DNA from: Solibacillus merdavium
GTDB lineage: Bacteria > Bacillota > Bacilli > Bacillales_A > Planococcaceae
Length of the DNA: 64,000 bases
Direction of reading: 5' to 3'
Assembly (NCBI RefSeq): GCF_014836935.1
Contig: NZ_JACSPW010000001.1
Coordinates: forward strand, 434,001 to 498,000
The notes under the pieces are model-generated. The model was not told the DNA's origin, did not search any database, and worked only from the letters and a program-made list of their open reading frames with translations. Below, one piece after another: positions 47,120 through 56,209 of the stretch. A program made the position numbers and the translations under genes. Position 1 is the stretch's first letter. Every line of letters starts with the position of its first letter.

Positions 47120-48079
47120 ATGAAGAAAAAAATGCTCGCAGCTATTTCGATAGCTGCTATGTTGTTGGTAGGTTGTCAAAGTAATATTGAGCGATATGGG
47201 GAGCCTTTAATTTTTACTACAGGTACAACAACAGGTGTCTTTTATTCACTTGGTGCAGGAATTTCTACAATGTGGACAAATGAGCTGGAAAAGCGTGTCG
47301 CTTCACAGGCATCTAATGGAAGTATTGAAAACTTGAATTTAATGCGAAAAGGCGAGGCGAATATTTCCTTTACAACAGTCAATATTGCATATGAAGCTTA
47401 CAACGGTGTAGGAAGCTTCGAAGGAAGGCAATATGAGAACGTTCGTATATTAGGGAACTTATATCCAAATATCAGTCATATTATTGTGAAAAAAAACGAT
47501 AAATACAAATCGATTGAAGATTTAAAAGGAACTAGCTTCGTATTCGGAGCAGCGGGGAGTGCCACTGAAGTGGAATCTCGACTTGTCCTTGAGGCACATG
47601 GCATTGGGGAAAATGATATTAAAGCCAACTATGTCGGGTTTACGGAAGCTACAGATTTAATGCGAAATGGTCAAGTGGAAGGTGTCAATATATACACAGG
47701 GGTACCAGCAGCAGCCGCGACAGAGCTTATTTCAACAGTAGATTCCAGAGTATTAAGCATGTCTGATAGCGCAATTGACTATTTAGTGGAAGAATACCCT
47801 TGGAACTTTGCTTATACAATCGAGCCAAACACATATGATAAACAGCCGGAAGCAATTCAAACTGTCGGTCAATACAGTACGATCGTCATTGATGAAAGTA
47901 TAAATGAAGAAACCGTTTATCAGTTAACGAAAGCTTTATGGGAAAACTTAAGTTCACTTGAAAAATCCTACAGTATTGCAAAGCAGTTCAGTCCGGAAAA
48001 TGCGGTTTCGGGAACAGCGGATATTCCGCTTCATCCAGGAGCAGAGCGCTATTATCGCGAAATTGGTGTTGTCGAATAA
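47120..48079 (+). CDS. TAXI-type TRAP transporter substrate-binding lipoprotein
   Basis: Extracytoplasmic solute receptor of the TAXI family. The 319 residues start with a lipoprotein signal ending LLVGC near residue 19, so it is membrane-tethered. The mature protein shows FTTGTTTGVFYSLGAGISTM, KGEANISFTTVNIAYEAYNG, and FVFGAAGSATEVESRLVLEA, the typical TAXI pattern. AAAAGGGG favours ATG 47120 over 47114. It feeds the fused permease downstream. The ligand is probably an organic acid, given the CoA-linked enzymes in the operon. Confidence 0.93.
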   Translation: MKKKMLAAISIAAMLLVGCQSNIERYGEPLIFTTGTTTGVFYSLGAGISTMWTNELEKRVASQASNGSIENLNLMRKGEANISFTTVNIAYEAYNGVGSFEGRQYENVRILGNLYPNISHIIVKKNDKYKSIEDLKGTSFVFGAAGSATEVESRLVLEAHGIGENDIKANYVGFTEATDLMRNGQVEGVNIYTGVPAAAATELISTVDSRVLSMSDSAIDYLVEEYPWNFAYTIEPNTYDKQPEAIQTVGQYSTIVIDESINEETVYQLTKALWENLSSLEKSYSIAKQFSPENAVSGTADIPLHPGAERYYREIGVVE

Positions 48080-48105
48080 AAGTAAAGGGATAAGGAGGAA
48101 ACTTT

Positions 48106-50079
48106 ATGACTGGAAAACCTCTTGAAAAAGATGAGCTACAGCAGCTAATGGATCTTGAAGATAAAAATATAAATTCACGTACCTATATTGGTCTATTTGG
48201 CAAAATCGTCGTTGGGGTTGCAATTATTTGGTCGATTTTTCAAATTTATATGAGCAGCATTGGCGTAATGGAAGCAACAAAGTTTCGTGCATGGCATTTA
48301 GGATTTCTACTTTTATTTAGCTTTATTTTTTATCCCGCAACAAAGAAAAGTGTAGGGACGAGAAGGTTGCCTACATGGTTTGACAGTATTTGTATTACGT
48401 TATCGATATTCGTGACATTATATTTTGTTATTGTATATGACATTCTTGTTCGTGACCGAGCAGGGGAAAATACGATTCTTGATCTATGGGTCGGTGCGAT
48501 TGCCATTTTACTATTATTTGAAGCGGCACGTCGTGTAGTCGGCAATGCATTGACATTAATAGCATTATTTTTCCTAGCTTACAATTTCTTTGGTGCCTAT
48601 ATCCCAGGTATACTTGGACATTACGGCTTCAGTTTAGAGCGAATTATTAACATTATGTTCTGGGGTGGACAAGGTATTTTCGGTACAGCACTTGGTGTAT
48701 CGGCAACATACATTTTCATTTTCGTACTGTTTGGTGCCTTCTTGAAAAATAGTGGCTTTTCGGATTTTATTAACGATTTAGCGCTAACGATTGCAGGTCG
48801 AACAGCAGGTGGACCGGCTAAAGTTGCAGTATTCGCGAGTGCGCTTATGGCAACTATTAGCGGGAGTGCTGTAAGTAATGTTGTAACAACAGGTACAGTA
48901 ACTATTCCAATGATGAAAAAGGCTGGTTATTCGAAAAAATTCGCCGGTGCTGTAGAGGCAGTTGCTTCAACCGGGGGCTTGATTGCACCTCCTGTAATGG
49001 GGGCTGCTGCTTTCATTATGGCTGAGTACTTAGGAGTTTCGTATTCAGTTGTTATGCTGGCTGCGATTATCCCGGCAGTGCTCTACTATTTAACACTGTT
49101 TATGATCGTCCATTTTGAAGCGAAGAAAATGGGGTTATCGGGTATTTCAAAGGAAAATATTCCAATAGCCAAGCAAGTTTTGAAAAATGGTGGACACTTA
49201 TTGATTCCATTATTTATTTTATTATTTATGTTGTTTGCCGGTTATTCGCCACTATATGCAGCCATTTTTGCGTTATTCTCGATCGTGCCGACAGCGGCCA
49301 TCCGCAAGCACACACGCATGAACTTGAAAACGGTGATTGATTCGGTCGTCGAAGGGGTCAAAGGAGCAATCAGTGTAGGGATTGCCTGTGCCATAGTCGG
49401 TATCGTTATTGCAACAATTACGTTGACGAGTATCGGTTTAATCATCGGTAACAACGTATTAAGCTTTGCTGGCGACAGTGTTATGTTGGCGGCTATATTA
49501 ACAGCGGTTATTAGTATCGTGTTAGGAATGGGTATCCCAGCCACTGCGGCATATATTATTGTGGCAACCATTTCAGTACCGATTTTAACGCAATTAGGTG
49601 TACCAGCGATAGCAGCTCATATGTTTGCCTTTTACTTTGCTGCTTTATCCAGTATTACACCACCTGTAGCGTTGGCGCCATATGCAGCGGCCGGTATTGC
49701 AGGGGAATCCCCAAATAAAGTATCGTTTGAGTCGGTTCGTTTAGGGATGATTGGTTTTATTGTACCGTTCTTCTTCATTTTCAATCCGGCCCTCCTATTA
49801 ACAGGCGGTACAATTGGAGAATATATTATTGCAGCGATTACGGCATGTATCGGTGGGGTATCAATTGCGGCTGGGATTAAAGGTTATTTATTCCGCCGGA
49901 CATATTTTATCGAGCGAATTATCTTCTTTTTTGCAGGCATAGCACTAATGGATACGACTTTACTCTATAACCTAATAGCATTGGCAATGATTGCTATTGC
50001 TGTTGCAACACAAATTATGATGAAGCAGCCTGAACGTAAAGTTGCACCATCATTAATAAAAGGTGAAGAAGCGAGGTGA
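48106..50079 (+). CDS. TRAP transporter fused permease (DctQM type)
   Basis: Secondary transporter of 657 residues in which the small 4-helix and large 12-helix TRAP permease subunits are fused. About 16 hydrophobic segments are visible. The large-subunit signature lies near residue 240-310: ALMATISGSAVSNVVTTGTV, IPMMKKAGYSKKFAGAVEAV and STGGLIAPPVMGAAAFIMAE. A second repeat-like part holds GMGIPATAAYIIVATISVPI and ITPPVALAPYAAAGIAGE. AAGGAGG precedes the ATG. It overlaps the end of the next frame by a few bases, so it is within the same operon. Confidence 0.95.
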   Translation: MTGKPLEKDELQQLMDLEDKNINSRTYIGLFGKIVVGVAIIWSIFQIYMSSIGVMEATKFRAWHLGFLLLFSFIFYPATKKSVGTRRLPTWFDSICITLSIFVTLYFVIVYDILVRDRAGENTILDLWVGAIAILLLFEAARRVVGNALTLIALFFLAYNFFGAYIPGILGHYGFSLERIINIMFWGGQGIFGTALGVSATYIFIFVLFGAFLKNSGFSDFINDLALTIAGRTAGGPAKVAVFASALMATISGSAVSNVVTTGTVTIPMMKKAGYSKKFAGAVEAVASTGGLIAPPVMGAAAFIMAEYLGVSYSVVMLAAIIPAVLYYLTLFMIVHFEAKKMGLSGISKENIPIAKQVLKNGGHLLIPLFILLFMLFAGYSPLYAAIFALFSIVPTAAIRKHTRMNLKTVIDSVVEGVKGAISVGIACAIVGIVIATITLTSIGLIIGNNVLSFAGDSVMLAAILTAVISIVLGMGIPATAAYIIVATISVPILTQLGVPAIAAHMFAFYFAALSSITPPVALAPYAAAGIAGESPNKVSFESVRLGMIGFIVPFFFIFNPALLLTGGTIGEYIIAAITACIGGVSIAAGIKGYLFRRTYFIERIIFFFAGIALMDTTLLYNLIALAMIAIAVATQIMMKQPERKVAPSLIKGEEAR

Positions 50080-50084
50080 TGGGA

Positions 50085-51224
50085 ATGCGCCCATTAGAAA
50101 ATATAAAAATATTGGATTTATCCCGCGTTTATGCGGCACCAGCAGGAACGATGATTTTGGCGGATTTAGGTGCAGAAGTTATTCGAATTGAGCATCCGAA
50201 TGGTTCTGATAGTATGCGTGAATGGGGGCCCTTCATAAATGGTGAGAGCACCTATTATATTAGTGCCAACCGTAATAAAAAGTCGATTACTTTAAACTTA
50301 AAGGAACACTCGGATAAAGAAGTTCTACTGGATTTAGTAAAAGAATCGGATGTCATTATTGATAATTTTAAAACGGGTGATATGAAAAAGATGGGGCTCA
50401 ATTATGAGAATCTTAAACAAATTAATCCGCGCATCATTCAATGCTCTGTAACGGGCTTTGGCCAAACGGGACCCCTTGCCAATGAGCCAGGCTTTGATCC
50501 AGTTATCCAGGCAATGAGCGGCTTAATGGATGTAACAGGACATCCGGATGGGGAAGCAACGAAAGTAGGAGTGCCAATTGCCGATATTTTAACATCCCAT
50601 TATGTAGTGATCGGTATTTTATCAGCGTTGCGTATGCGTGATTTAACAGGGAAGGGTCAGTTTATCGATTTAGCGCTGCTCGATGTCCAAATGAGCTCCC
50701 TTGCGAATATTTCAAGCGCATATTTAAATACAGGCTTTGAATCTTCCAGACTAGGAAACAAACATAATAATGTAGCGCCATATCAAGTATTTGAGTGCGA
50801 AGATGGTCCACTCATGTTTTGTGTAGGGACAGAAGATCAATTTAGAAAGTTTTGCGAGATGGTTAATCGACGTGAGTGGCTTTCGGATGAGCGTTTTAAG
50901 ACGAATACACTTCGTAAGCAAAATGAACGTGCATTGACAGCATATATTTCTCAGGTCACGTTAACAAAAACTCGGGATGAATGGATTGAGTTATTGCAGC
51001 ACTACAAAATTCCAGGTGGACGCGTCAATACTGTAGCAGAGGCTTTTCAACAACCTCAAGTTATTGCGCGTAACCTAATAGGGGAAATGGACCATCCGGT
51101 ATATGGGACTGTAAAATTTGTGAAAAATCCCCTGCAATATTCCGAATTGAACATTTCCTATGATAGTAGCCCGCCGCTTTTAGGTGAGCATACTGAAGAA
51201 ATCCTGAAAATGAATAAAAACTAA
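50085..51224 (+). CDS. CaiB/BaiF family III CoA-transferase
   Basis: Family III CoA-transferase of 379 residues, which would activate the imported acid by transferring CoA from a donor such as an acyl-CoA or succinyl-CoA. N-terminal sequence is PLENIKILDLSRVYAAPAGT, followed by LADLGAEVIRIEHPNGSD and ANRNKKSITLNLK. GKGQFIDLALLDVQMSSLAN carries the active-site Asp that forms the anhydride. GAGGTGA (50073-50079) supports ATG 50085. It completes the set of transport, activation, oxidation and hydration in one operon. Confidence 0.94.
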   Translation: MRPLENIKILDLSRVYAAPAGTMILADLGAEVIRIEHPNGSDSMREWGPFINGESTYYISANRNKKSITLNLKEHSDKEVLLDLVKESDVIIDNFKTGDMKKMGLNYENLKQINPRIIQCSVTGFGQTGPLANEPGFDPVIQAMSGLMDVTGHPDGEATKVGVPIADILTSHYVVIGILSALRMRDLTGKGQFIDLALLDVQMSSLANISSAYLNTGFESSRLGNKHNNVAPYQVFECEDGPLMFCVGTEDQFRKFCEMVNRREWLSDERFKTNTLRKQNERALTAYISQVTLTKTRDEWIELLQHYKIPGGRVNTVAEAFQQPQVIARNLIGEMDHPVYGTVKFVKNPLQYSELNISYDSSPPLLGEHTEEILKMNKN

Positions 51225-51435
51225 AGTAGTATAAATGGCATCACCAAAGACTATTTGGAATAATTCTTTTGGGATGAAGATATTAATAACTTGCTATTAT
51301 ATACTGGAAACAACTTTATTGTAGAGATTATTGCCATGAGTTAGATGGCGGGAAAGATAATGATGACTTTTAACATAAGCCCTTCTTTTTTCTTCCAATT
51401 AATTTTGATACTATTAGGAAAGGGGGGGCGTCTGA

Positions 51436-52209
51436 ATGGAGCAAAACAAGTTTGAAAAAATGTATTTAATGCAGACCGTACAAAAAACAATTGTTATACT
51501 GCGTGCCTTTACAAAAGAACAACCTAAGCTGTCTTTAACAGAATTAAATAAAAAAACAGGTATCGGATTATCAAGTCTCCAAAGATTTGTAGCTACTTTA
51601 GTATATGAAGGATTTCTAATTCGAGATGATCGTACGAAACATTATCAACTTGGCTTATCGTTAATTCACTTAGGGAAGTTAGTGGAGGAAGAATCCAGTA
51701 TCATTACAATTGCGCAGCCTATACTCCAGCAGCTTAATCAGAAAACAAATGAAAGTATTTCAATGAGTATTATTGATGGCAATGAGCGCCGTTGTATTAT
51801 GAATATAGAAAGTAATTATGCATTATCAGCACGTAATCATGTTGGAGATACTTCGCCACTATATGCAGGGGCCTCTGCAAAATCAATGCTGGCCTTTTTA
51901 CCCCAGGAAGAAATCGATGAGTATTTAAATAAGGTGGATTTGCAGCGTGTGACAGAAAATACTATTGTTGATCGTGAACAGTTACTGCAACAGCTACAGC
52001 AAGTGCGTGAACAACAATATATTTTTACAAGAGCAGAACGCATTGTTGGGGCCTGTTCCTTCAGTACTGCCATTATCTCAAATGGAAGACCGATTGCATC
52101 CATTGCAATTATTATTCCGGAAGCACGCTTTGATGAGGCGCAATTTGACGACTTACGGGATTTGATTCTGCAGGCGAAATTTGATATTGAAAGGCAACTT
52201 AATAAGTGA
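51436..52209 (+). CDS. IclR family transcriptional regulator
   Basis: The 257 residues have an N-terminal winged helix (VQKTIVILRAFTKEQPKLSL, TELNKKTGIGLSSLQRFVAT) and a C-terminal effector domain: ISMSIIDGNERRCIMNIES, GDTSPLYAGASAKSMLAFLP and GACSFSTAIISNGRPIASIA. Many IclR proteins sense the substrate of an adjacent catabolic operon. It lies 211 bp downstream of the CoA-transferase in the same direction, probably with its own promoter. AAGGGGGGG precedes the ATG. A terminator follows. Confidence 0.93.
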   Translation: MEQNKFEKMYLMQTVQKTIVILRAFTKEQPKLSLTELNKKTGIGLSSLQRFVATLVYEGFLIRDDRTKHYQLGLSLIHLGKLVEEESSIITIAQPILQQLNQKTNESISMSIIDGNERRCIMNIESNYALSARNHVGDTSPLYAGASAKSMLAFLPQEEIDEYLNKVDLQRVTENTIVDREQLLQQLQQVREQQYIFTRAERIVGACSFSTAIISNGRPIASIAIIIPEARFDEAQFDDLRDLILQAKFDIERQLNK

Positions 52210-52252
52210 AACAATCCAACCGGGTATGAATCGGTTGGATTGTTTTTATTTT
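52210..52252 (+). terminator. Intrinsic terminator after iclR-type gene
   Basis: AACAATCCAACCG (52210-52222) pairs perfectly with CGGTTGGATTGTT (52232-52244), followed by TTTATTTT. Confidence 0.95.
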
Positions 52253-52275
52253 GATAGGGTAAGGAGTGAATAGGG

Positions 52276-52465
52276 AAATAGAGGAACGAATTTCCCTTAT
52301 TTCACAAATAAATTAAAAAATAGTGAAAATAAGGGAAGGAATTTCCGTTATTGACCTAAAAAACATGAAATTTCAGGATTTTATTTAAAATAACGGTAAA
52401 ACGTTCCCTTATTTATCCTAAAATGAGCTACATCATTCAAATAACGGTAATATCTCCCCTTATTT
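52276..52465 (+). repeat. Four-box 51-61-51 palindrome element, copy D
   Basis: Boxes start at 52276, 52327, 52388 and 52439 (steps 51, 61, 51). Sequence is close to copy C across the whole core, including the gap between boxes 2 and 3. Only the core and a short right flank (AAAAAGGCACTTTCT) are shared with C; the longer arms are absent. It lies between the convergent iclR-type gene and glyS. Confidence 0.92.
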
Positions 52466-52557
52466 TAGCGTCGGGTACTCGGTAGGGAAGTTACTTTAAT
52501 AAAAAAATAAGAAAAAGGCACTTTCTATTCGTAACGAACGGAAAGTGCCATATAAAA

Positions 52558-52608
52558 TTAAAATACTAAATGCTTCTCAATATAAGCTTTAACTTCAGCA
52601 ATCGGCAA
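52558..52608 (-). pseudogene. Relic of a second glyS 3' end
   Basis: On the minus strand, 16 sense codons plus a stop read [17 protein letters not shown] minus one uncertain residue, nearly identical to the end of the intact GlyS ([17 protein letters not shown]) 90 bp away. Codon differences from the intact gene are TTT/TTC, GAG/GAA, GAA/GAG and CCG/CCA, all synonymous, plus TTG/ATG at the edge. Homology stops abruptly upstream of this segment. It is therefore the remainder of a separately evolved glyS, not a recent local copy. Confidence 0.8.
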
Positions 52609-52647
52609 ATCCGCATGCCTACTGCAAGCTATAATTAAATTTTATAA

Positions 52648-54036
<1,389 letters not shown>

Positions 54037-54059
54037 GAAAAATCCCTCCTAATAAATAT

Positions 54060-54344
54060 TAATGTACGTTGGCGCAGTGTCCGAATTTCTTCGGCACGCG
54101 CTGCAAGAAGATAAAAAGCACCCGTCTCCGGGCACAAACTCCATGCCCGGGGACGAGTGCATCAATGATGATATACCCGCGGTTCCACCCCGCTTGTTTT
54201 TAAATAAATAAAAACCTCTTTTATAAAATTAGCTCAGGGGTGCCGTTTCTCAATTCAATGTAGGCTTGCACTATCCCTACTCGCTCATGTTAGAATTGAT
54301 ACTTATTATTCCCTTCATCGCTTACATATGAAATTAAATTGTTC
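54060..54344 (-). promoter_or_regulatory. Glycine T-box riboswitch upstream of glyS
   Basis: On the minus strand the leader starts near 54344 with stem I containing the GCGATGAAGG and AGTA elements. A GGC triplet (complement of 54242-54244) within GAAACGGCACC is the likely glycine specifier. The conserved T-box GGGTGGAACCGCGG lies near 54178-54192. A GC-rich terminator follows (arms within 54118-54136 and 54146-54162) with TTTTTATC. Uncharged tRNA-Gly should favour antitermination and raise glyS expression. Confidence 0.93.
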
Positions 54345-54350
54345 GCTCAT

Positions 54351-54379
54351 ATTGTAGCATGGGATTGTTTTCTTCGCAA
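54351..54379 (-). promoter_or_regulatory. glyS promoter (minus strand)
   Basis: Reading the minus strand: TTGCGA (54374-54379), 17 bp, TGC then TACAAT (54351-54356), an extended -10. It overlaps the -35 region of the divergent ccpN promoter. Confidence 0.75.
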
Positions 54380-54402
54380 TATAGAAGAAAATAGTATATA
54401 AT
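54373..54402 (+). promoter_or_regulatory. ccpN promoter, overlapping the glyS promoter
   Basis: TATAAT (54397-54402) with TTCGCA (54373-54378) at 18 bp. The -35 elements of ccpN and glyS occupy the same bases on opposite strands, so the two may compete for polymerase. Confidence 0.6.
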
Positions 54403-54436
54403 AATTGATGAAAAAGTATAACATTATTTGAAGCGG

Positions 54437-55075
54437 GTGAGTCCAATCGAACTCAATAAACGTCAAGATGCAATCTTGCAAATTGTAAAAGAAAATGGTC
54501 CTATTACGGGCGAACATATTGCTGAGCGCCTTGGATTAACACGGGCAACTTTAAGACCGGACTTAGCCATATTAACGATGGCAGGATTTTTAGATGCGCG
54601 ACCTCGTGTCGGCTATTTTTATGCGGGGAAAAAATCGACGGCTGCCTTTACAGAATCGATGCTAAATTTAAAAGTAAAAGATTTCCAGTCTGTTCCTGTA
54701 GTTGTTTCAGAAGAGATGACAATATATGAAGCTATTATACATATGTTCTCTGAAGATGTAGGGACACTGTTTGTAGTGGATAAAAATGAAATGCTGCAAG
54801 GTGTATTATCGCGCAAAGACTTGTTACGTTCTAGTATCGGGACACAGGATTTAAATAAAATGCCTGTGCATATAATTATGACGAGAATGCCCAATATCGC
54901 TTATTGTCTTAATTCCGATTCATTAGTAAATACAGCTAAAAAGTTAATTGAACGAGAAATTGATTCCGTGCCGGTTGTAGAAGAGACGGAGCAAGGGCTT
55001 ATTATTACAGGACGATTAACGAAAACGAGTATTACACGTGCATTTATTTCATTAGCTGAAACACATGATTTATAG
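54437..55075 (+). CDS. ccpN: Transcriptional repressor CcpN
   Basis: CcpA-independent repressor of gluconeogenic genes in B. subtilis. GTG 54437 gives MSPIELNKRQDAIL and exactly 212 residues, the B. subtilis length; a TTG at 54428 would add three. The N-terminal winged helix (NGPITGEHIAERLGLTRATL, RPDLAILTMAGFLDARPRVG) is followed by two CBS domains (IHMFSEDVGTLFVVDKNEML, LIEREIDSVPVVEETEQGLI) that bind nucleotides. The ribosome binding site is weak. It lies 8 bp before ppsR, its usual partner. Confidence 0.96.
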   Translation: MSPIELNKRQDAILQIVKENGPITGEHIAERLGLTRATLRPDLAILTMAGFLDARPRVGYFYAGKKSTAAFTESMLNLKVKDFQSVPVVVSEEMTIYEAIIHMFSEDVGTLFVVDKNEMLQGVLSRKDLLRSSIGTQDLNKMPVHIIMTRMPNIAYCLNSDSLVNTAKKLIEREIDSVPVVEETEQGLIITGRLTKTSITRAFISLAETHDL

Positions 55076-55083
55076 GTGATTTT

Positions 55084-55899
55084 ATGAAAAAATTAACAAT
55101 ATTTGTAGTATCCGATTCTGTTGGTGAAACAGGAGAAGCAGCTGTTAAAGCAGTTGTTAGCCAATTTCGACCAAACTTCGAAAAAGTAAGAATTCGTAAA
55201 TTTCCACATATAACGCATATAGATGTACTTGAAAAAATAGTGCAGATTGCCCAAACGAATGAGGCAACAATTGTATTTACGCTAGTAGAAAAGAACATGC
55301 GTCTGGTCTTACAAAAAATTGCTTTGGAGTATAAGGTACCTGTTATTGACCTCTTAGGTTCTATGCTCGATTTAATCGAAACTTCTTTTGATGAAAAGCC
55401 TTTGCAAAAGCCGGGTTTAGTTCATCAATTGGATGATGATTACTTCAAGAAAATCGAGGCGATTGAATTTGCTGTAAAATATGATGATGGACAAGATCCG
55501 CGCGGTATTTTACTGGCTGATATTGTACTAATCGGTGTATCAAGAACTTCAAAAACACCTTTATCCCAATATTTGGCGCATAAAAGATATAAAGTAGCGA
55601 ATGTCCCACTTGTACCTGAAGTTAAGCCGCCTATAGAATTGATGCAAATTGATCCGAAAAAGTGCTTTGGATTGGTTATTACGCCTGAAAAGTTAAATAA
55701 CATTCGAAAAGAGCGCTTAATTACGTTAGGTTTAACAGAAGATGCTTTTTATGCACAACAAAAAAGAATTGAAGATGAAATTCGCTATTTTTATAGCATT
55801 GTTGATAAAATAGGCTGTCGGGCGATTGATGTAACGAATCGTGCTGTAGAAGAAACAGCCCACAAAATATTAGATATGCTAGAGCTTGAATGTAAATAA
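55084..55899 (+). CDS. ppsR: Pyruvate, phosphate dikinase regulatory protein (YqfL)
   Basis: Bifunctional ADP-dependent kinase and phosphorylase of the DUF299 family, which controls pyruvate-phosphate dikinase or PEP synthase. In B. subtilis YqfL also modulates CcpN. The 271 residues start FVVSDSVGETGEAAVKAVVS and contain the P-loop-like GVSRTSKTPLSQYLAHKRYK near residue 155. FGLVITPEKLNNIRKERLIT follows, as does RAIDVTNRAVEETAHKIL at the end. It overlaps nothing but follows ccpN closely, so the two are cotranscribed. Confidence 0.96.
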   Translation: MKKLTIFVVSDSVGETGEAAVKAVVSQFRPNFEKVRIRKFPHITHIDVLEKIVQIAQTNEATIVFTLVEKNMRLVLQKIALEYKVPVIDLLGSMLDLIETSFDEKPLQKPGLVHQLDDDYFKKIEAIEFAVKYDDGQDPRGILLADIVLIGVSRTSKTPLSQYLAHKRYKVANVPLVPEVKPPIELMQIDPKKCFGLVITPEKLNNIRKERLITLGLTEDAFYAQQKRIEDEIRYFYSIVDKIGCRAIDVTNRAVEETAHKILDMLELECK

Positions 55900-55908
55900 A
55901 CTCTAAAG

Positions 55909-55942
55909 CCACCTCTAACAACTAGAAGAGGAGGTTTTTTTA
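55909..55942 (+). terminator. Probable terminator after ppsR
   Basis: CCACCTCT (55909-55916) with AGAGGAGG (55927-55934), one mismatch, followed by TTTTTTTAG. Confidence 0.75.
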
Positions 55943-56209
55943 GTGGAAGGATATTTTATACTTTTGAAATATTAATATCTATACTTTTGGTCTAGTTAAA
56001 ACTTTTATAAATCGATAAAATTCGTTGTATTTAGCCTTTTTTCTTGATTTTTTTACGAAATAATATAGCAACAGTAGTCTTTTTGTTTTATAATATTAAA
56101 ATTGTGGTAAAAATATTAATTATAGAGTAATTACAAATTTGTTTTATAAATTTTGTCGTATTTTAGAGGATTTTTGTAATTTATCTCGAATAGTGTAGAT
56201 GGTGATAAT
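55943..56209. other. AT-rich leader of dnaG
   Basis: No gene is seen. The region is rich in T runs. TTGTTTTATAATATT near 56083-56099 includes a TATAAT hexamer but no clear -35 partner. Confidence 0.3.
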
